DNA of 16,261 nt from Desulfatirhabdium butyrativorans (GCA_020718785.1 DYRK01000063.1:1-16261), one strand, 5' to 3'; shown: positions 1-7,249, counted from the stretch's first letter. Made by a program: numbers and translations. The notes: generated by a model from the letters alone, not told the origin.

Positions 1-86
1 ACAAATACTTTTAAAAGATTATGACGCTGAAAAAAACAATCATATTCCCGAATTACTATCACACCGTCGGGATTATGGCAATCTTT

Positions 87-152
87 TTATTTTATCCGAG
101 CCTTTGCCAGTTTTAGCTTTACCGTTTCCAAATATGTCTGAACATCCATCAT
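87..152 (-). pseudogene. Truncated partner gene (21 codons) of the small antitoxin-like gene
   Basis: The stop codon of the 69-residue gene overlaps an ATG in the ATGA arrangement typical of translationally coupled pairs. The frame reads MMDVQTYLETVKLKLAKARI-K and then hits TAA. The beginning resembles the N-terminus of DUF6516 (TumE-like) toxins, which often open with a D-x-x-T-Y-L-x-x-x-K-x-K-L pattern and sit after a small antitoxin; that likeness is from memory and is not proven. After the TAA the same frame stays open to the window edge, but those residues do not look like the rest of a DUF6516 protein. A truncated or frameshifted toxin is the simplest reading; a chance short frame is the alternative. 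Confidence 0.35.
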
Positions 153-358
153 CTCTCCGGTTTGTCGAGAATACCGATTTTTTTCAGCAGTACCGACTGC
201 ATATCATAATAAGCAAACCATTCGATAAAATCGGCAGAGTCGCCAAGCTGACCTGCATTGAATTCTTCTGAAAATTTTTCAGAAGACATAAGATATTGCT
301 TTTCAAATTGTTCTATTTTCGCTGTCAGTTCCCGAAGGTTTTTTTTCAATTCAAACAC
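149..358 (-). CDS. Small antitoxin-like protein (69 aa)
   Basis: A short soluble protein. Residues 1-25 form a charged, probably coiled-coil helix (ELKKNLRELTAKIEQFEKQY), followed by a segment of the type MSSEKFxxEFNAGxLGDSADFIEWFAYYDM. Such 'MSSEEF...F.AGELGD..DFFEW' proteins are commonly encoded just before DUF6516-like toxin genes, so an antitoxin role is inferred. The start is GTG at 358 with only a weak upstream GAG. The frame stays open 5' of this codon through residues such as KTLNKSAEIE but has no start there, because a palindromic element begins at 409. The natural N-terminus may therefore have been lost. It overlaps the following stump by ATGA. Functional state is uncertain. Confidence 0.6.
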   Translation of the reverse strand: MFELKKNLRELTAKIEQFEKQYLMSSEKFSEEFNAGQLGDSADFIEWFAYYDMQSVLLKKIGILDKPER

Positions 359-408
359 TTCGATCTCAGCTGATTTGTTAAGCGTTTTATCTGTCAGAAC
401 ACTGCTAC

Positions 409-509
409 AGATTTCCAGAAATTAAATTTCACTGCGTCATCGGTCGGCGATATACGAAAGAGTATTATCGCCTCCCTGCTTCCTTGTGAAATTCAATTTC
501 TGGAAATCT
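409..509. repeat. 101-bp nested palindrome (MITE- or REP-like element)
   Basis: Arms at 409-432 and 486-509 are inverted repeats of 24 bp with one mismatch, reading AGATTTCCAGAAATT followed by AAATTTCAC or GAATTTCAC. Inside them GGCGATA at 446-452 pairs with TATCGCC at 466-472. Both pairs share the same centre, position 459, so the whole block can fold into one hairpin. It lies between the transglutaminase gene and the small antitoxin-like gene. It could be a MITE, a REP sequence or a transcribed structure affecting the distal genes; no T-run follows, so it is not a standard terminator. Confidence 0.6.
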
Positions 510-577
510 ATCTGTCCGTTTTGAAACAGAAACTCGAACTTTTGCAGCTTTTCCAGTGTACTATGAGATATTATCAT
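437..577 (-). CDS. Possible 46-aa ORF overlapping the end of the transglutaminase gene
   Basis: Starts at ATG 577, about six bases after a GGAGAA that could act as a ribosome binding site, and overlaps the last 17 bases of the upstream gene. The product reads MIISHSTLEKLQKFEFLFQN and continues to a TGA at 437. No family is recognised. About a third of it is encoded by one arm of the 101-bp palindrome, so it may be only a chance frame across the element. It is listed because the binding site and spacing are reasonable. Confidence 0.18.
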   Translation of the reverse strand: MIISHSTLEKLQKFEFLFQNGQIDFQKLNFTRKQGGDNTLSYIADR

Positions 578-2558
578 ACGATTCTCCGATCCGTCGTTTT
601 TTCCGGGCCGATTCTGCCGTATTCGGGGTGAATTTTCTCACCAGATATTTCAGCCGCTTAGGAGCATCTCCGCCATGTCCGTACCTGAGCAGAATATAAC
701 AGTCCGTTATTTCAATGATTTGTGATTTCAAATCCTGTCTCGCCGCTATTACGGTTTCAGCATAATCCGCAGGACCCTGTTCCGGTCGTTTCGGAAGTCC
801 GACGCGTGCAAGTTTTTTGCAGAATATCTGATAAGCCTCTTGAACCGCATCCCTTTTCGGAGCAGATTTCTTAAACATTCGGAAAGCAAATAAGAAGGCA
901 ATCCCCGCGGTCAGTCCGAGGGTCAGAAGTATGACTTCTGCAAACCATTTCCATGACTCTCCGGTGATGCCGATCCTTGATAACAGCGATTTCTGCTGTT
1001 CCGAAGAATATCCGGCAAACCATATATCCCACTGAATACTCAGCGCGTCCCACCCTAAGCGGAATTTTTTCCAGTATTCTGCAACCGGTCCGAATCTGCC
1101 TATGAGCAGAAAAGCCGGAAGTTCATCCGGAGAAATCACGTCTTCGATTCCGTGCTCGATTCTTCCCGGAGCCACGGCAGCCGTGGGATCGACCCTCAGC
1201 CATCCGCTTTCGTCAAGCCAGACTTCTGCCCAGACATGGGCATCGGCCTGCCGTATTGTCAGATAATTTCCATAGGGATTCATCTCGCCTCCGAGATAAC
1301 CGCCCACCACACGTGCCGGGACTTTTGCAGCCCGCATGAGAAAAACAAAAGCCGAGGCATAATGCTCGCAATAGCCTTTCCGGGTTCTGAACAGAAAATC
1401 GTCAATCGTATCTTCTCTGAGCAAAGGCGGTCTGAGGCTGTAAAAGAAGCTGTTTTCCCTGAAGAACAACAGAGCAGAGTCAACGATTTTCTGCGGGGTA
1501 TCTGCTGCCTCTGCCCATTTCCGAGCGTAAGCTCTGGATTGGGGATTTCCTCCGGCGGGCATTTGCAGCATTCTTTCCCGCCAAGTCATGTCCGCCGAGG
1601 TATTGTAAGTGGTATAAGACTTCAGGCGATACCGGATTTTCTGTTTCACCTCGCGGTGTGACACCAGCGTACAGTCATTCAGCATGATTGCCAAAGACGG
1701 CGGGGAAACCGGGATATCCAGAGCAAAAAGCCAGTTTCTCTCATGGGGTTCCAGCGTAATACTGTATTCGGCAATATCTCTGCCTGTTATCAGTCCCTTT
1801 CGAGCCGCTGTTTTTCTCCCCTGACTCCAGCTTTTTCCGTCGAAATACTCGAACACAATCCCGCGCCAATACAGAAGATTTCTCTTGGGAACCGCTTCTT
1901 CGAACTCGGCTCTGAAGGCAATCTCATCGCTGCGTATGATCTCTGATATGCCTCCGGGACTCAGAGTATCTGAAAAGCCCGATCTGCCCTTGCCTGCTTT
2001 GGCAAATCCCCATAAGCTCCCCTGAATTCTCGGAAAGAGAAAAAAGAGAATCATCATCAAAGGAATAGCTTGAAACATAATGACAGCGGATAGACGCAGA
2101 TTTGTCCCGAGTCGTCCGGCCGGATGATTGATGCGGATCAGCACAGAAGTAGTGACAAAAACAGATACAAACATATACATAGTAATACTAAGAGATTCGG
2201 ATTGAAAGAGCGCGGTGATCACGATAAAATAGGCGATAAAAACAGCGATCATTCTGTCTCTGTGGGAGCTTATTTCCAAAGGCTTCAGTCCGGCCATGAC
2301 AGAAAGCAGTCCCACAAAAAATTCTCCTCCGAGAACGCCGCCTGCCCCGGCGGAAGCAGCGATAATTCCCAGAAAAATCAGAATTCCGTGAAGGAGTCTG
2401 CCGGGCTTCGGAACTTTATTTTCTGCTGACAGAAAAGCATATCCCCAGAGGAGAAAACACCAGACCGTAATCCAGACACGGAGCCTCGGTATAAACGGCA
2501 CAAAGGCAAATGCCGTGGCTGCGAGAATGGGCAGAATGTGCTTATCTCTTGTATTCAT
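561..2558 (-). CDS. TgpA-type membrane transglutaminase (DUF3488 / transglutaminase core / DUF4129)
   Basis: A membrane protein of about 665 residues with the standard TgpA order. Residues 8-175 contain about six hydrophobic segments (DUF3488). A periplasmic transglutaminase core follows, with the triad visible as Cys398 (RKGYCEHYASAF), His442 (ADAHVWAEVW) and Asp458 (VDPTAAVAPGRI). One more membrane helix lies near 543-560, and a cytoplasmic DUF4129-like tail near 573-646 ends in KRLKYLVRKF. Numbering is from an alternative GTG one codon upstream; the adjacent ATG at 2558 is preferred. No good ribosome binding site is visible. Family members are thought to act on periplasmic or surface proteins; the substrate here is unknown. 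It starts 34 bases after the response regulator gene, so co-transcription is likely. The usual MoxR and DUF58 neighbours are absent. Confidence 0.9.
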   Translation of the reverse strand: MNTRDKHILPILAATAFAFVPFIPRLRVWITVWCFLLWGYAFLSAENKVPKPGRLLHGILIFLGIIAASAGAGGVLGGEFFVGLLSVMAGLKPLEISSHRDRMIAVFIAYFIVITALFQSESLSITMYMFVSVFVTTSVLIRINHPAGRLGTNLRLSAVIMFQAIPLMMILFFLFPRIQGSLWGFAKAGKGRSGFSDTLSPGGISEIIRSDEIAFRAEFEEAVPKRNLLYWRGIVFEYFDGKSWSQGRKTAARKGLITGRDIAEYSITLEPHERNWLFALDIPVSPPSLAIMLNDCTLVSHREVKQKIRYRLKSYTTYNTSADMTWRERMLQMPAGGNPQSRAYARKWAEAADTPQKIVDSALLFFRENSFFYSLRPPLLREDTIDDFLFRTRKGYCEHYASAFVFLMRAAKVPARVVGGYLGGEMNPYGNYLTIRQADAHVWAEVWLDESGWLRVDPTAAVAPGRIEHGIEDVISPDELPAFLLIGRFGPVAEYWKKFRLGWDALSIQWDIWFAGYSSEQQKSLLSRIGITGESWKWFAEVILLTLGLTAGIAFLFAFRMFKKSAPKRDAVQEAYQIFCKKLARVGLPKRPEQGPADYAETVIAARQDLKSQIIEITDCYILLRYGHGGDAPKRLKYLVRKFTPNTAESARKKRRIGESYDNIS

Positions 2559-2592
2559 CACATTTTTTCTGCGACTGCTGCAATCCGTCGGA

Positions 2593-3234
2593 TCAGGGTT
2601 CGATCAGGCGGTTCTGAATGGCAAAGCGCGAGAGATCGGCGTTGTTTCTCAGACTGAGTTTTTTTAAGAGCCTGAAACGGTAGGTATCCACGGTCTTGAC
2701 ACTGATATTGTAGGCATCTGCGATTTCTCGGTTGGTATGCCCCATTGCCAGCCGTCTCAATACCTGAAGTTCTCGTGTGGAAAGGGAATCCAGAACAGAC
2801 CGTCCGTCTTCGCCTCTTGCCACGCGCAGTGCCAGCAACTCCGCCGCTTCTTCGGTGAGATAACGGCTTCCCGAATGAACTTTGCGGATAGCATTCGCCA
2901 ACTGCTCCGGAGCCGATTTTTTGGTGATATAGCCCATTGCTCCTGCTTCGAATGCCCGGACAATATACTGCTCCTCTTCATACATGGTCAGGACAAGCAC
3001 GGGCAGTTTCGGATAATATGTGTGCAGTTGGGCAATGACTTCCAGTCCGTCCATTCCCGGCATGGAGATATCTATCACTGCAACGTCAGGCGGATGCTTG
3101 CGTGCCTGCTGAACAGCCTCTGTGCCGTCAGATGCCTCGGCAATCACTTCCATTGTCTCACTTTCTTCCACAAGACGGCGCAGCCCTGCACGTACTATAC
3201 TGTGATCGTCTGCGAGCAATACTTTGATCTTCAA
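2593..3234 (-). CDS. NarL/FixJ-family response regulator
   Basis: A 213-residue two-domain regulator. The receiver domain (about 3-118) has the acidic pair Asp9-Asp10, the phosphoacceptor Asp55 in VAVIDISMPGMDG, Thr83 in VLTMY and Lys105 in GYITKK. The LuxR-type helix-turn-helix lies at about 147-205, with LSTRELQVLRRLAMGHTNRE and SVKTVDTYRFRLLKKL. Phosphorylation by the kinase encoded immediately upstream should drive DNA binding. The start is TTG, fixed by GGAGG seven bases before it and by the correct family N-terminus (MKIKVLLADDHSIVR). The gene begins 41 bases after the kinase stop and precedes the transglutaminase gene, so the three form an operon. Its target promoters are not visible. 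Confidence 0.95.
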   Translation of the reverse strand: MKIKVLLADDHSIVRAGLRRLVEESETMEVIAEASDGTEAVQQARKHPPDVAVIDISMPGMDGLEVIAQLHTYYPKLPVLVLTMYEEEQYIVRAFEAGAMGYITKKSAPEQLANAIRKVHSGSRYLTEEAAELLALRVARGEDGRSVLDSLSTRELQVLRRLAMGHTNREIADAYNISVKTVDTYRFRLLKKLSLRNNADLSRFAIQNRLIEP

Positions 3235-3241
3235 TTTTCAG

Positions 3242-3246
3242 CCTCC
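3242..3246 (-). promoter_or_regulatory. Strong Shine-Dalgarno (GGAGG) deciding a TTG start
   Basis: On the minus strand GGAGG is followed after seven bases by TTG AAG ATC AAA, the correct N-terminus of the NarL-type regulator. No ATG or GTG is available in a sensible place, so this site settles the unusual start codon. Confidence 0.85.
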
Positions 3247-3247
3247 G

Positions 3248-3293
3248 TGATTTCTCAATTCTCACTTTTCACTTCTCACTTCTCGATTCTCAG
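3248..3293 (-). repeat. Heptamer array GAGAAGT at the end of the sensor kinase gene
   Basis: On the minus strand about six tandem seven-base units (GAGAATC, GAGAAGT, GAGAAGT, GAAAAGT, GAGAATT, GAGAAAT) cover the last kinase codons, its TGA stop and most of the gap before the regulator gene. The same heptamer recurs at the end of the RND adaptor gene near 7114-7177, also in the sense orientation. Confidence 0.8.
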
Positions 3294-5714
3294 ATACACC
3301 CGCGTCCCCTCGCCGGGCAGAGACTGAATTTCCAGAATTCCGCCCGTAAGACCGGCGCGCTCACGCATTCCGGCAATGCCCAGTCCTTTGTTTTCTGCCA
3401 AAGCCGATGAGTCAAAGCCGCACCCGTCATCACAGATGGTCAGTGTCAGCACCTTGTTTTCAGCCTTCAGAACCATATCCGCACGGCTCGCACCTGCATG
3501 TCTCGCCACATTGGTCAGCGATTCCTGAGCAATCCGATAGACGGCTGTGGCAACCGTGTCATCCAGGGGCGGTACATCGGTATGTTCGAATACACAGGTA
3601 ATTCCGGTACGTCTTTCAAAATCGGCAGTGAGCCATTCCAGGGCATCTGCAAGTCCCAGATTATCGAGTACGCCGGGTCTCAGCCGGATGGCAATATCTC
3701 TGACATCATCAATGGTTCTGTCTATCATCTCACATAAATTCAAAGCGCGTTCAGCGGCTTTGGAATCTGTCTCTTTCAGACGTTTTTCCAGCCATACCGC
3801 ATCCATACGCAGCACCGTGAGCATCTGCCCCAGTTCGTCATGCAGTTCCCGGGCAATGGCTGACCGCTCCTTTTCCTGACCCGCGATTATATTGCCCGAA
3901 AGCCGCCGGAGTTGATCCTGAGCTTTTTTGAGTTCGGTAATATCCGTGGAAATTCCGCCTGCACCGGTGATGTTTCCCGATTCGTCATAAATCGGAAATC
4001 TGACTGAGAGATAGGTATGAATGCCGTCACGCTGAGGAATATGATCTTCTGTCTGACATGACCGCCCTTCGGAGATTACCTGGAGATCGCTTGCCCGGAA
4101 CTGTTCGGCAATCTCCCTGGGATGAATTTCCTCATCGCTTTTTCCCCGGATATCTTCGTTTTTTATGCCTGCCAATGCCTCATACCGGGGATTGATAAGA
4201 AGATATCTTCCTTTCCTGTCTTTGATATAGACAACATCGGGAGTATATCTGAGAATACCCGCTATCTCTTCGGTTCTCTCTTTTACCTGACGTTCGAGGT
4301 CTCTGGAATAGCGGCTGAGTTCTTCTTTTGCTATTCTAAGCGATTCTTCGGCGCGTTTTCTCTCTGTGACATCAATGGATACAGCCAGTGAGCGGATTAC
4401 ATTTCCTTCCGCATCACGTTCGCCGATGGCAGAAAGAAGCACGTCTGTTATCTCGCCGTCTTTTCTGACAAACCGGTAAGGAATATCATTGCAGACACCG
4501 GTCTTGAAAAATTCGGGAATGAGGACATCCTCCAGATACCGGGCAGATTCTTCGGTCAGAAAACCGCTCAGTTTCTCTCCGATGACTTCCTCACGTCCGT
4601 ACCCCATCTGTCTGAGCCAATGATCGCTCACTCTTACCAGCCGTCCTTCCGGATTCACGGAATGCAGCATTGCCGGCGCGTTGTGATAGATGAAGCGGTA
4701 TCGCTCCTCACTCTCCCGCAAAGCCTTCTCTGTCTGCATCCTCCGGATTATCTCTGCGCTTGCTTTTCTGTAGAGAATAAAAACCGACAGGCCGACAAGC
4801 ACAGATACAATAAGAACTATTTCCCCGGTAATCCGGATAAGCGGGTCGGAAACTCTTTTGGCAATCGTATCGAGGTTTTGAAGATGAATGACATGCCAGC
4901 CGGGATAATTGTTCAGTTCCAGTTCCTGCATCAGATATCTGTTTCCCGCAGAGTCCGAGGCATAGTCTTTGTTTTCCATAATCAGACCCGCGCATTCCCA
5001 AGGTCCCTTGCCGAATTGCAGCGATTCTGCAATCCGGACTGTTTCTTCAAGAGAGAGTCTGTGCAAGGCATGATAAAGCCAGTCTTTGCGGCTGGAGATG
5101 AAGATAATTCCCTGCGGATCTGTAACTGATACGATTTCATCATCACTCAGGCTGAATTCTTTTTCGATAGATTCGATGGAAATTTTGATCACGGCCGCGC
5201 CTATTGCCAAGTCTTTGTCATAGACCGGATGGCTGTAATACGCGCCTCTTTTTTCCGAAGTCGTCCCCAGTGCGAGATAAGCCGCAGGCAAACCCTGAAG
5301 CGATTTTCGGAAATAGGGGCGGAACGCAAAATTTTTTCCCGCAAAACTGTCGGGCGACTCCCGGTTGCTGGACGCTACCGTAGTTCCCTCACGATTCAGA
5401 AGATAGCAGACATCGGCATTCAGCGTATGTTTGAAGTGATCGAGCATTGCATTTGCCTTTTCCAAAGACTCGTCAGAAGGATGGATCAGGCTCTCCCTGA
5501 GCGGCTCCATTCCGGCAAGTGTCTTTGCGGGTCTGATGTTTTCCGAAAGAAACGATGAGAGATTTTTTCTTATCATCTCGGCACGGGTCAGGGACTGCCG
5601 CTGCGCCTCTTTGAATGCAGCGTCTTTCAGAGAGAAATAGTAGAGAAATCCGCCGGCAGAAGCCGACAGAAAGGCAAGCAAAGACAGAGTCAGCAGAATC
5701 AGACGAAGCCTCAT
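3276..5714 (-). CDS. Membrane sensor histidine kinase (dCache, two PAS, HisKA_3, HATPase)
   Basis: About 812 residues from the ATG at 5714. A TTG at 5801 would add 29 residues, but it falls inside the predicted -10 element and gives a low-complexity extension, so 5714 is preferred. Numbered on the 841-residue form: membrane helix 33-56; periplasmic dCache-like sensor about 58-320; second helix 325-345; PAS domain about 362-480; a charged coiled-coil linker about 480-512; second PAS about 513-625; HisKA_3 with His654 in IARELHDELGQM; ATPase domain with Asn764 (QESLTNVARH), DDGCGF at 791 and GLGIAGMRER at 806. This is the NarX/DegS-like kinase class, which pairs with NarL-type regulators such as the one encoded next. 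The dCache domain suggests a small-molecule signal; the ligand is unknown. The C-terminus (RIEK) and stop are read from a heptamer repeat. Confidence 0.93.
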   Translation of the reverse strand: MRLRLILLTLSLLAFLSASAGGFLYYFSLKDAAFKEAQRQSLTRAEMIRKNLSSFLSENIRPAKTLAGMEPLRESLIHPSDESLEKANAMLDHFKHTLNADVCYLLNREGTTVASSNRESPDSFAGKNFAFRPYFRKSLQGLPAAYLALGTTSEKRGAYYSHPVYDKDLAIGAAVIKISIESIEKEFSLSDDEIVSVTDPQGIIFISSRKDWLYHALHRLSLEETVRIAESLQFGKGPWECAGLIMENKDYASDSAGNRYLMQELELNNYPGWHVIHLQNLDTIAKRVSDPLIRITGEIVLIVSVLVGLSVFILYRKASAEIIRRMQTEKALRESEERYRFIYHNAPAMLHSVNPEGRLVRVSDHWLRQMGYGREEVIGEKLSGFLTEESARYLEDVLIPEFFKTGVCNDIPYRFVRKDGEITDVLLSAIGERDAEGNVIRSLAVSIDVTERKRAEESLRIAKEELSRYSRDLERQVKERTEEIAGILRYTPDVVYIKDRKGRYLLINPRYEALAGIKNEDIRGKSDEEIHPREIAEQFRASDLQVISEGRSCQTEDHIPQRDGIHTYLSVRFPIYDESGNITGAGGISTDITELKKAQDQLRRLSGNIIAGQEKERSAIARELHDELGQMLTVLRMDAVWLEKRLKETDSKAAERALNLCEMIDRTIDDVRDIAIRLRPGVLDNLGLADALEWLTADFERRTGITCVFEHTDVPPLDDTVATAVYRIAQESLTNVARHAGASRADMVLKAENKVLTLTICDDGCGFDSSALAENKGLGIAGMRERAGLTGGILEIQSLPGEGTRVYLRIEK

Positions 5715-5743
5715 ATTCCCAGCTTTCCCAGTTTTTTTATCAT
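5711..5743 (-). CDS. Possible 10-residue leader ORF coupled to the kinase start
   Basis: Between the predicted promoter and the kinase ATG lies a minimal frame MIKKLGKLGI whose TGA overlaps the kinase start as ATGA. The kinase start itself has only a weak binding site (GGGAAT), so translational coupling from this leader is possible. There is no independent evidence that it is translated. Confidence 0.2.
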   Translation of the reverse strand: MIKKLGKLGI

Positions 5744-5770
5744 AATTTAATTTCCGAAGACTCCCGAAGT

Positions 5771-5786
5771 TTCCGAAATTTCGGAA
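5771..5786. repeat. Perfect 16-bp palindrome in the kinase operon leader
   Basis: TTCCGAAATTTCGGAA is a perfect palindrome lying between the predicted minus-strand promoter and the kinase start. Related TTCGGGA and TTCGGAA copies follow at roughly nine-base steps on the minus strand. It could be an operator for the operon's own regulator, a small hairpin, or simple repeat expansion. Confidence 0.4.
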
Positions 5787-5799
5787 ATCTGATTGATTC

Positions 5800-5826
5800 A
5801 ATATATGGCAGAAGACAGACTGTCAA
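5800..5826 (-). promoter_or_regulatory. Predicted sigma-70 promoter of the kinase-regulator-transglutaminase operon
   Basis: On the minus strand a perfect TTGACA (5821-5826) precedes TATATT (5800-5805) with a 15-base spacer; TATTGA at 17 bases is an alternative -10. It points at the kinase gene and leaves a leader of about 75 bases to the ATG at 5714. Confidence 0.5.
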
Positions 5827-5892
5827 TTAGACTCTTTCTGATTTTGCTGTCAGATTTTTTCTTACACGGAAGATATCGGAGGGAAATACTTC

Positions 5893-5921
5893 TTGACAGA
5901 TTCAGACATCTGCTGTAATTC
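5893..5921 (+). promoter_or_regulatory. Predicted sigma-70 promoter of the RND adaptor gene
   Basis: TTGACA at 5893-5898 and TAATTC at 5916-5921 are separated by exactly 17 bases. Transcription would begin near 5928, about 30 bases before the ATG at 5957. GGAG at 5943-5946 (ten bases from the ATG) is the likely ribosome binding site; a second GGAG at 5951 is too close. Confidence 0.6.
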
Positions 5922-5956
5922 TTCATCTTCAACATTTATTTCGGAGTATCGGAGCT

Positions 5957-7144
5957 ATGAAGCTTTTTTCGATAAAACCTGTATATTCTCACAGGGGCAT
6001 GCCGCCGGCATGCCCCTACGATTCTGTGTATCGGATTTCGGGTAGGGGCTTGCTTCTAATCTTTGTTCTGACGCTGTTCTGCGCGTGTGCAAAATCAAAG
6101 GAAGAAAAACCGGCAGTAAAAAACAGACCTGCGCCGGTCACGGTGGCAAAAGTGCTGGAAAAGACCGTGCCTGTGGAAATCAGGGCTATCGGAAACGTGG
6201 AATCTTATACTACGGTGGCGGTCAGACCCAGAGTCGGCGGCATGATTGTCCGTCAGTTTATCCGTGACGGTCAGGAAGTGGGCAAAGGCGATCTGCTTTT
6301 CAACATTGATTCCCGTCCCCTTGAAATCACTCTGAAAGAAGCGCAGGCAAGACTTGAAAAAGATATCGCGCTTCTCAGAAAGGCCGAATCGGATCTGAGC
6401 CGTTATAAAAACCTGCTTGAAAAAGACGCGGTGACTCAGGAGCAGTATGATCAGACACAGGCAAATCTCAACGCTCTCCGTGCAAGCGTGAGGCTCGATG
6501 AAGCCGGTGTGGAAAATGTCCGGCTGGAGCTTGAATATGCCGCGGTCAGATCGCCGGTTTCCGGAAAAGCGGGCGCGGTGCTGGTGCATGAGGGAAATAT
6601 TGTCAAAGCCAATGATGACCGCACTCTGGTCATTATTAACCAGATTCAGCCTGTTTATGTGAGTTTTTCAGTGCCGGAGCAGCAACTGCCCGCTGTCCTG
6701 CACGCCATGTCCGAGACAAAACCCAGGGTGTCGGTCTTTGTGTCGGAACAGGACACAGAGCCGGAAACCGGCGAACTGGCTGCTGTTGACAACACGGTTG
6801 ACAAAAGCACAGGAACTGTGAGGCTGAAAGGACTTTTTGCCAACCCGCACAAAATGCTGTGGCCCGGACAGTTTGTGCGGGTCATTCTGAAACTTGCCGA
6901 TATTCAGGGCGCGATTGTAGTTCCTTCGCAGGCTGTGCAGAACGGCATCGAGGGGCAGTACGTTTTTGTAGTGAAAAGCGATTCCACGGCAGAAATGAGG
7001 ACCGTAACCGCAGGAAAGGTTCTGGAAACGGAAACCCTTGTGGAAAAAGGACTCAGTGCCGGTGAAACTGTGGTCATTGCCGGTCACATTCTTTTAGTTC
7101 CGGGCGCGAAGGTTGAAGTGAAAGAAGTGAGAAATGAGAAATGA
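5957..7144 (+). CDS. RND efflux periplasmic adaptor subunit (membrane fusion protein, AcrA/MdtA-like)
   Basis: A 395-residue adaptor that would link an inner-membrane RND pump to an outer-membrane channel. A hydrophobic stretch (GLLLIFVLTLFCA) before Cys44 looks like a lipoprotein signal with a loose lipobox. Then come the first lipoyl half near 78-118 (GNVESYTTVAVRPRVGGMIV), a coiled-coil hairpin about 124-190 (EITLKEAQARLEKDIALLRK), the second lipoyl half near 191-215 (YAAVRSPVSGKAGAVLVHEG), a beta-barrel about 228-312 ending in WPGQFVRV, and a membrane-proximal domain about 318-388. Length fits the family. Two oddities: residues about 11-32 are encoded by a palindromic REP-like repeat, giving an atypical N-terminal extension, and the C-terminus (KEVRNEK) is read from a heptamer array. 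No RND permease or outer-membrane factor follows, so the partner is missing or encoded elsewhere. Confidence 0.9.
   Translation: MKLFSIKPVYSHRGMPPACPYDSVYRISGRGLLLIFVLTLFCACAKSKEEKPAVKNRPAPVTVAKVLEKTVPVEIRAIGNVESYTTVAVRPRVGGMIVRQFIRDGQEVGKGDLLFNIDSRPLEITLKEAQARLEKDIALLRKAESDLSRYKNLLEKDAVTQEQYDQTQANLNALRASVRLDEAGVENVRLELEYAAVRSPVSGKAGAVLVHEGNIVKANDDRTLVIINQIQPVYVSFSVPEQQLPAVLHAMSETKPRVSVFVSEQDTEPETGELAAVDNTVDKSTGTVRLKGLFANPHKMLWPGQFVRVILKLADIQGAIVVPSQAVQNGIEGQYVFVVKSDSTAEMRTVTAGKVLETETLVEKGLSAGETVVIAGHILLVPGAKVEVKEVRNEK
5992..6055. repeat. REP-like palindromes inside the RND adaptor coding start
   Basis: CACAGGGGCATGCCGCC followed by GGCATGCCCCTAC contains a perfect hairpin with 10-bp arms (5996-6005 and 6009-6018, approximately) and a 3-base loop. 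A second GTAGGGGCTTGC begins near 6042. The flanking GTAGGGG and CCCCTGTG ends match two units inside the element that interrupts mrr near 14212-14272, so these are probably one repeat family. The repeat is in frame with the adaptor gene. Confidence 0.65.
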
Positions 7145-7177
7145 GAAGTGAGAAGTGGGAAATGAGAAGTGGGAAAT
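7114..7177 (+). repeat. Heptamer array GAARTGA at the end of the RND adaptor gene
   Basis: About eight seven-base units such as GAAATGA, GAAGTGA and GAAGTGG span the last codons, the stop and the following 35 bases. The matching array at the end of the kinase gene is also in sense orientation. Confidence 0.8.
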
Positions 7178-7249
7178 TTCGCGGCGGCCGCCAATCCTTC
7201 ATTCCTAAGCTCCCGCGTGCCGTAACAATAAAACCGGAACACATACTAT

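Noticed and set aside
5715..5801. N-terminal extension of the sensor kinase from TTG 5801.
   Set aside because: The codon sits in the predicted -10 element and the extension is low-complexity sequence without a binding site.
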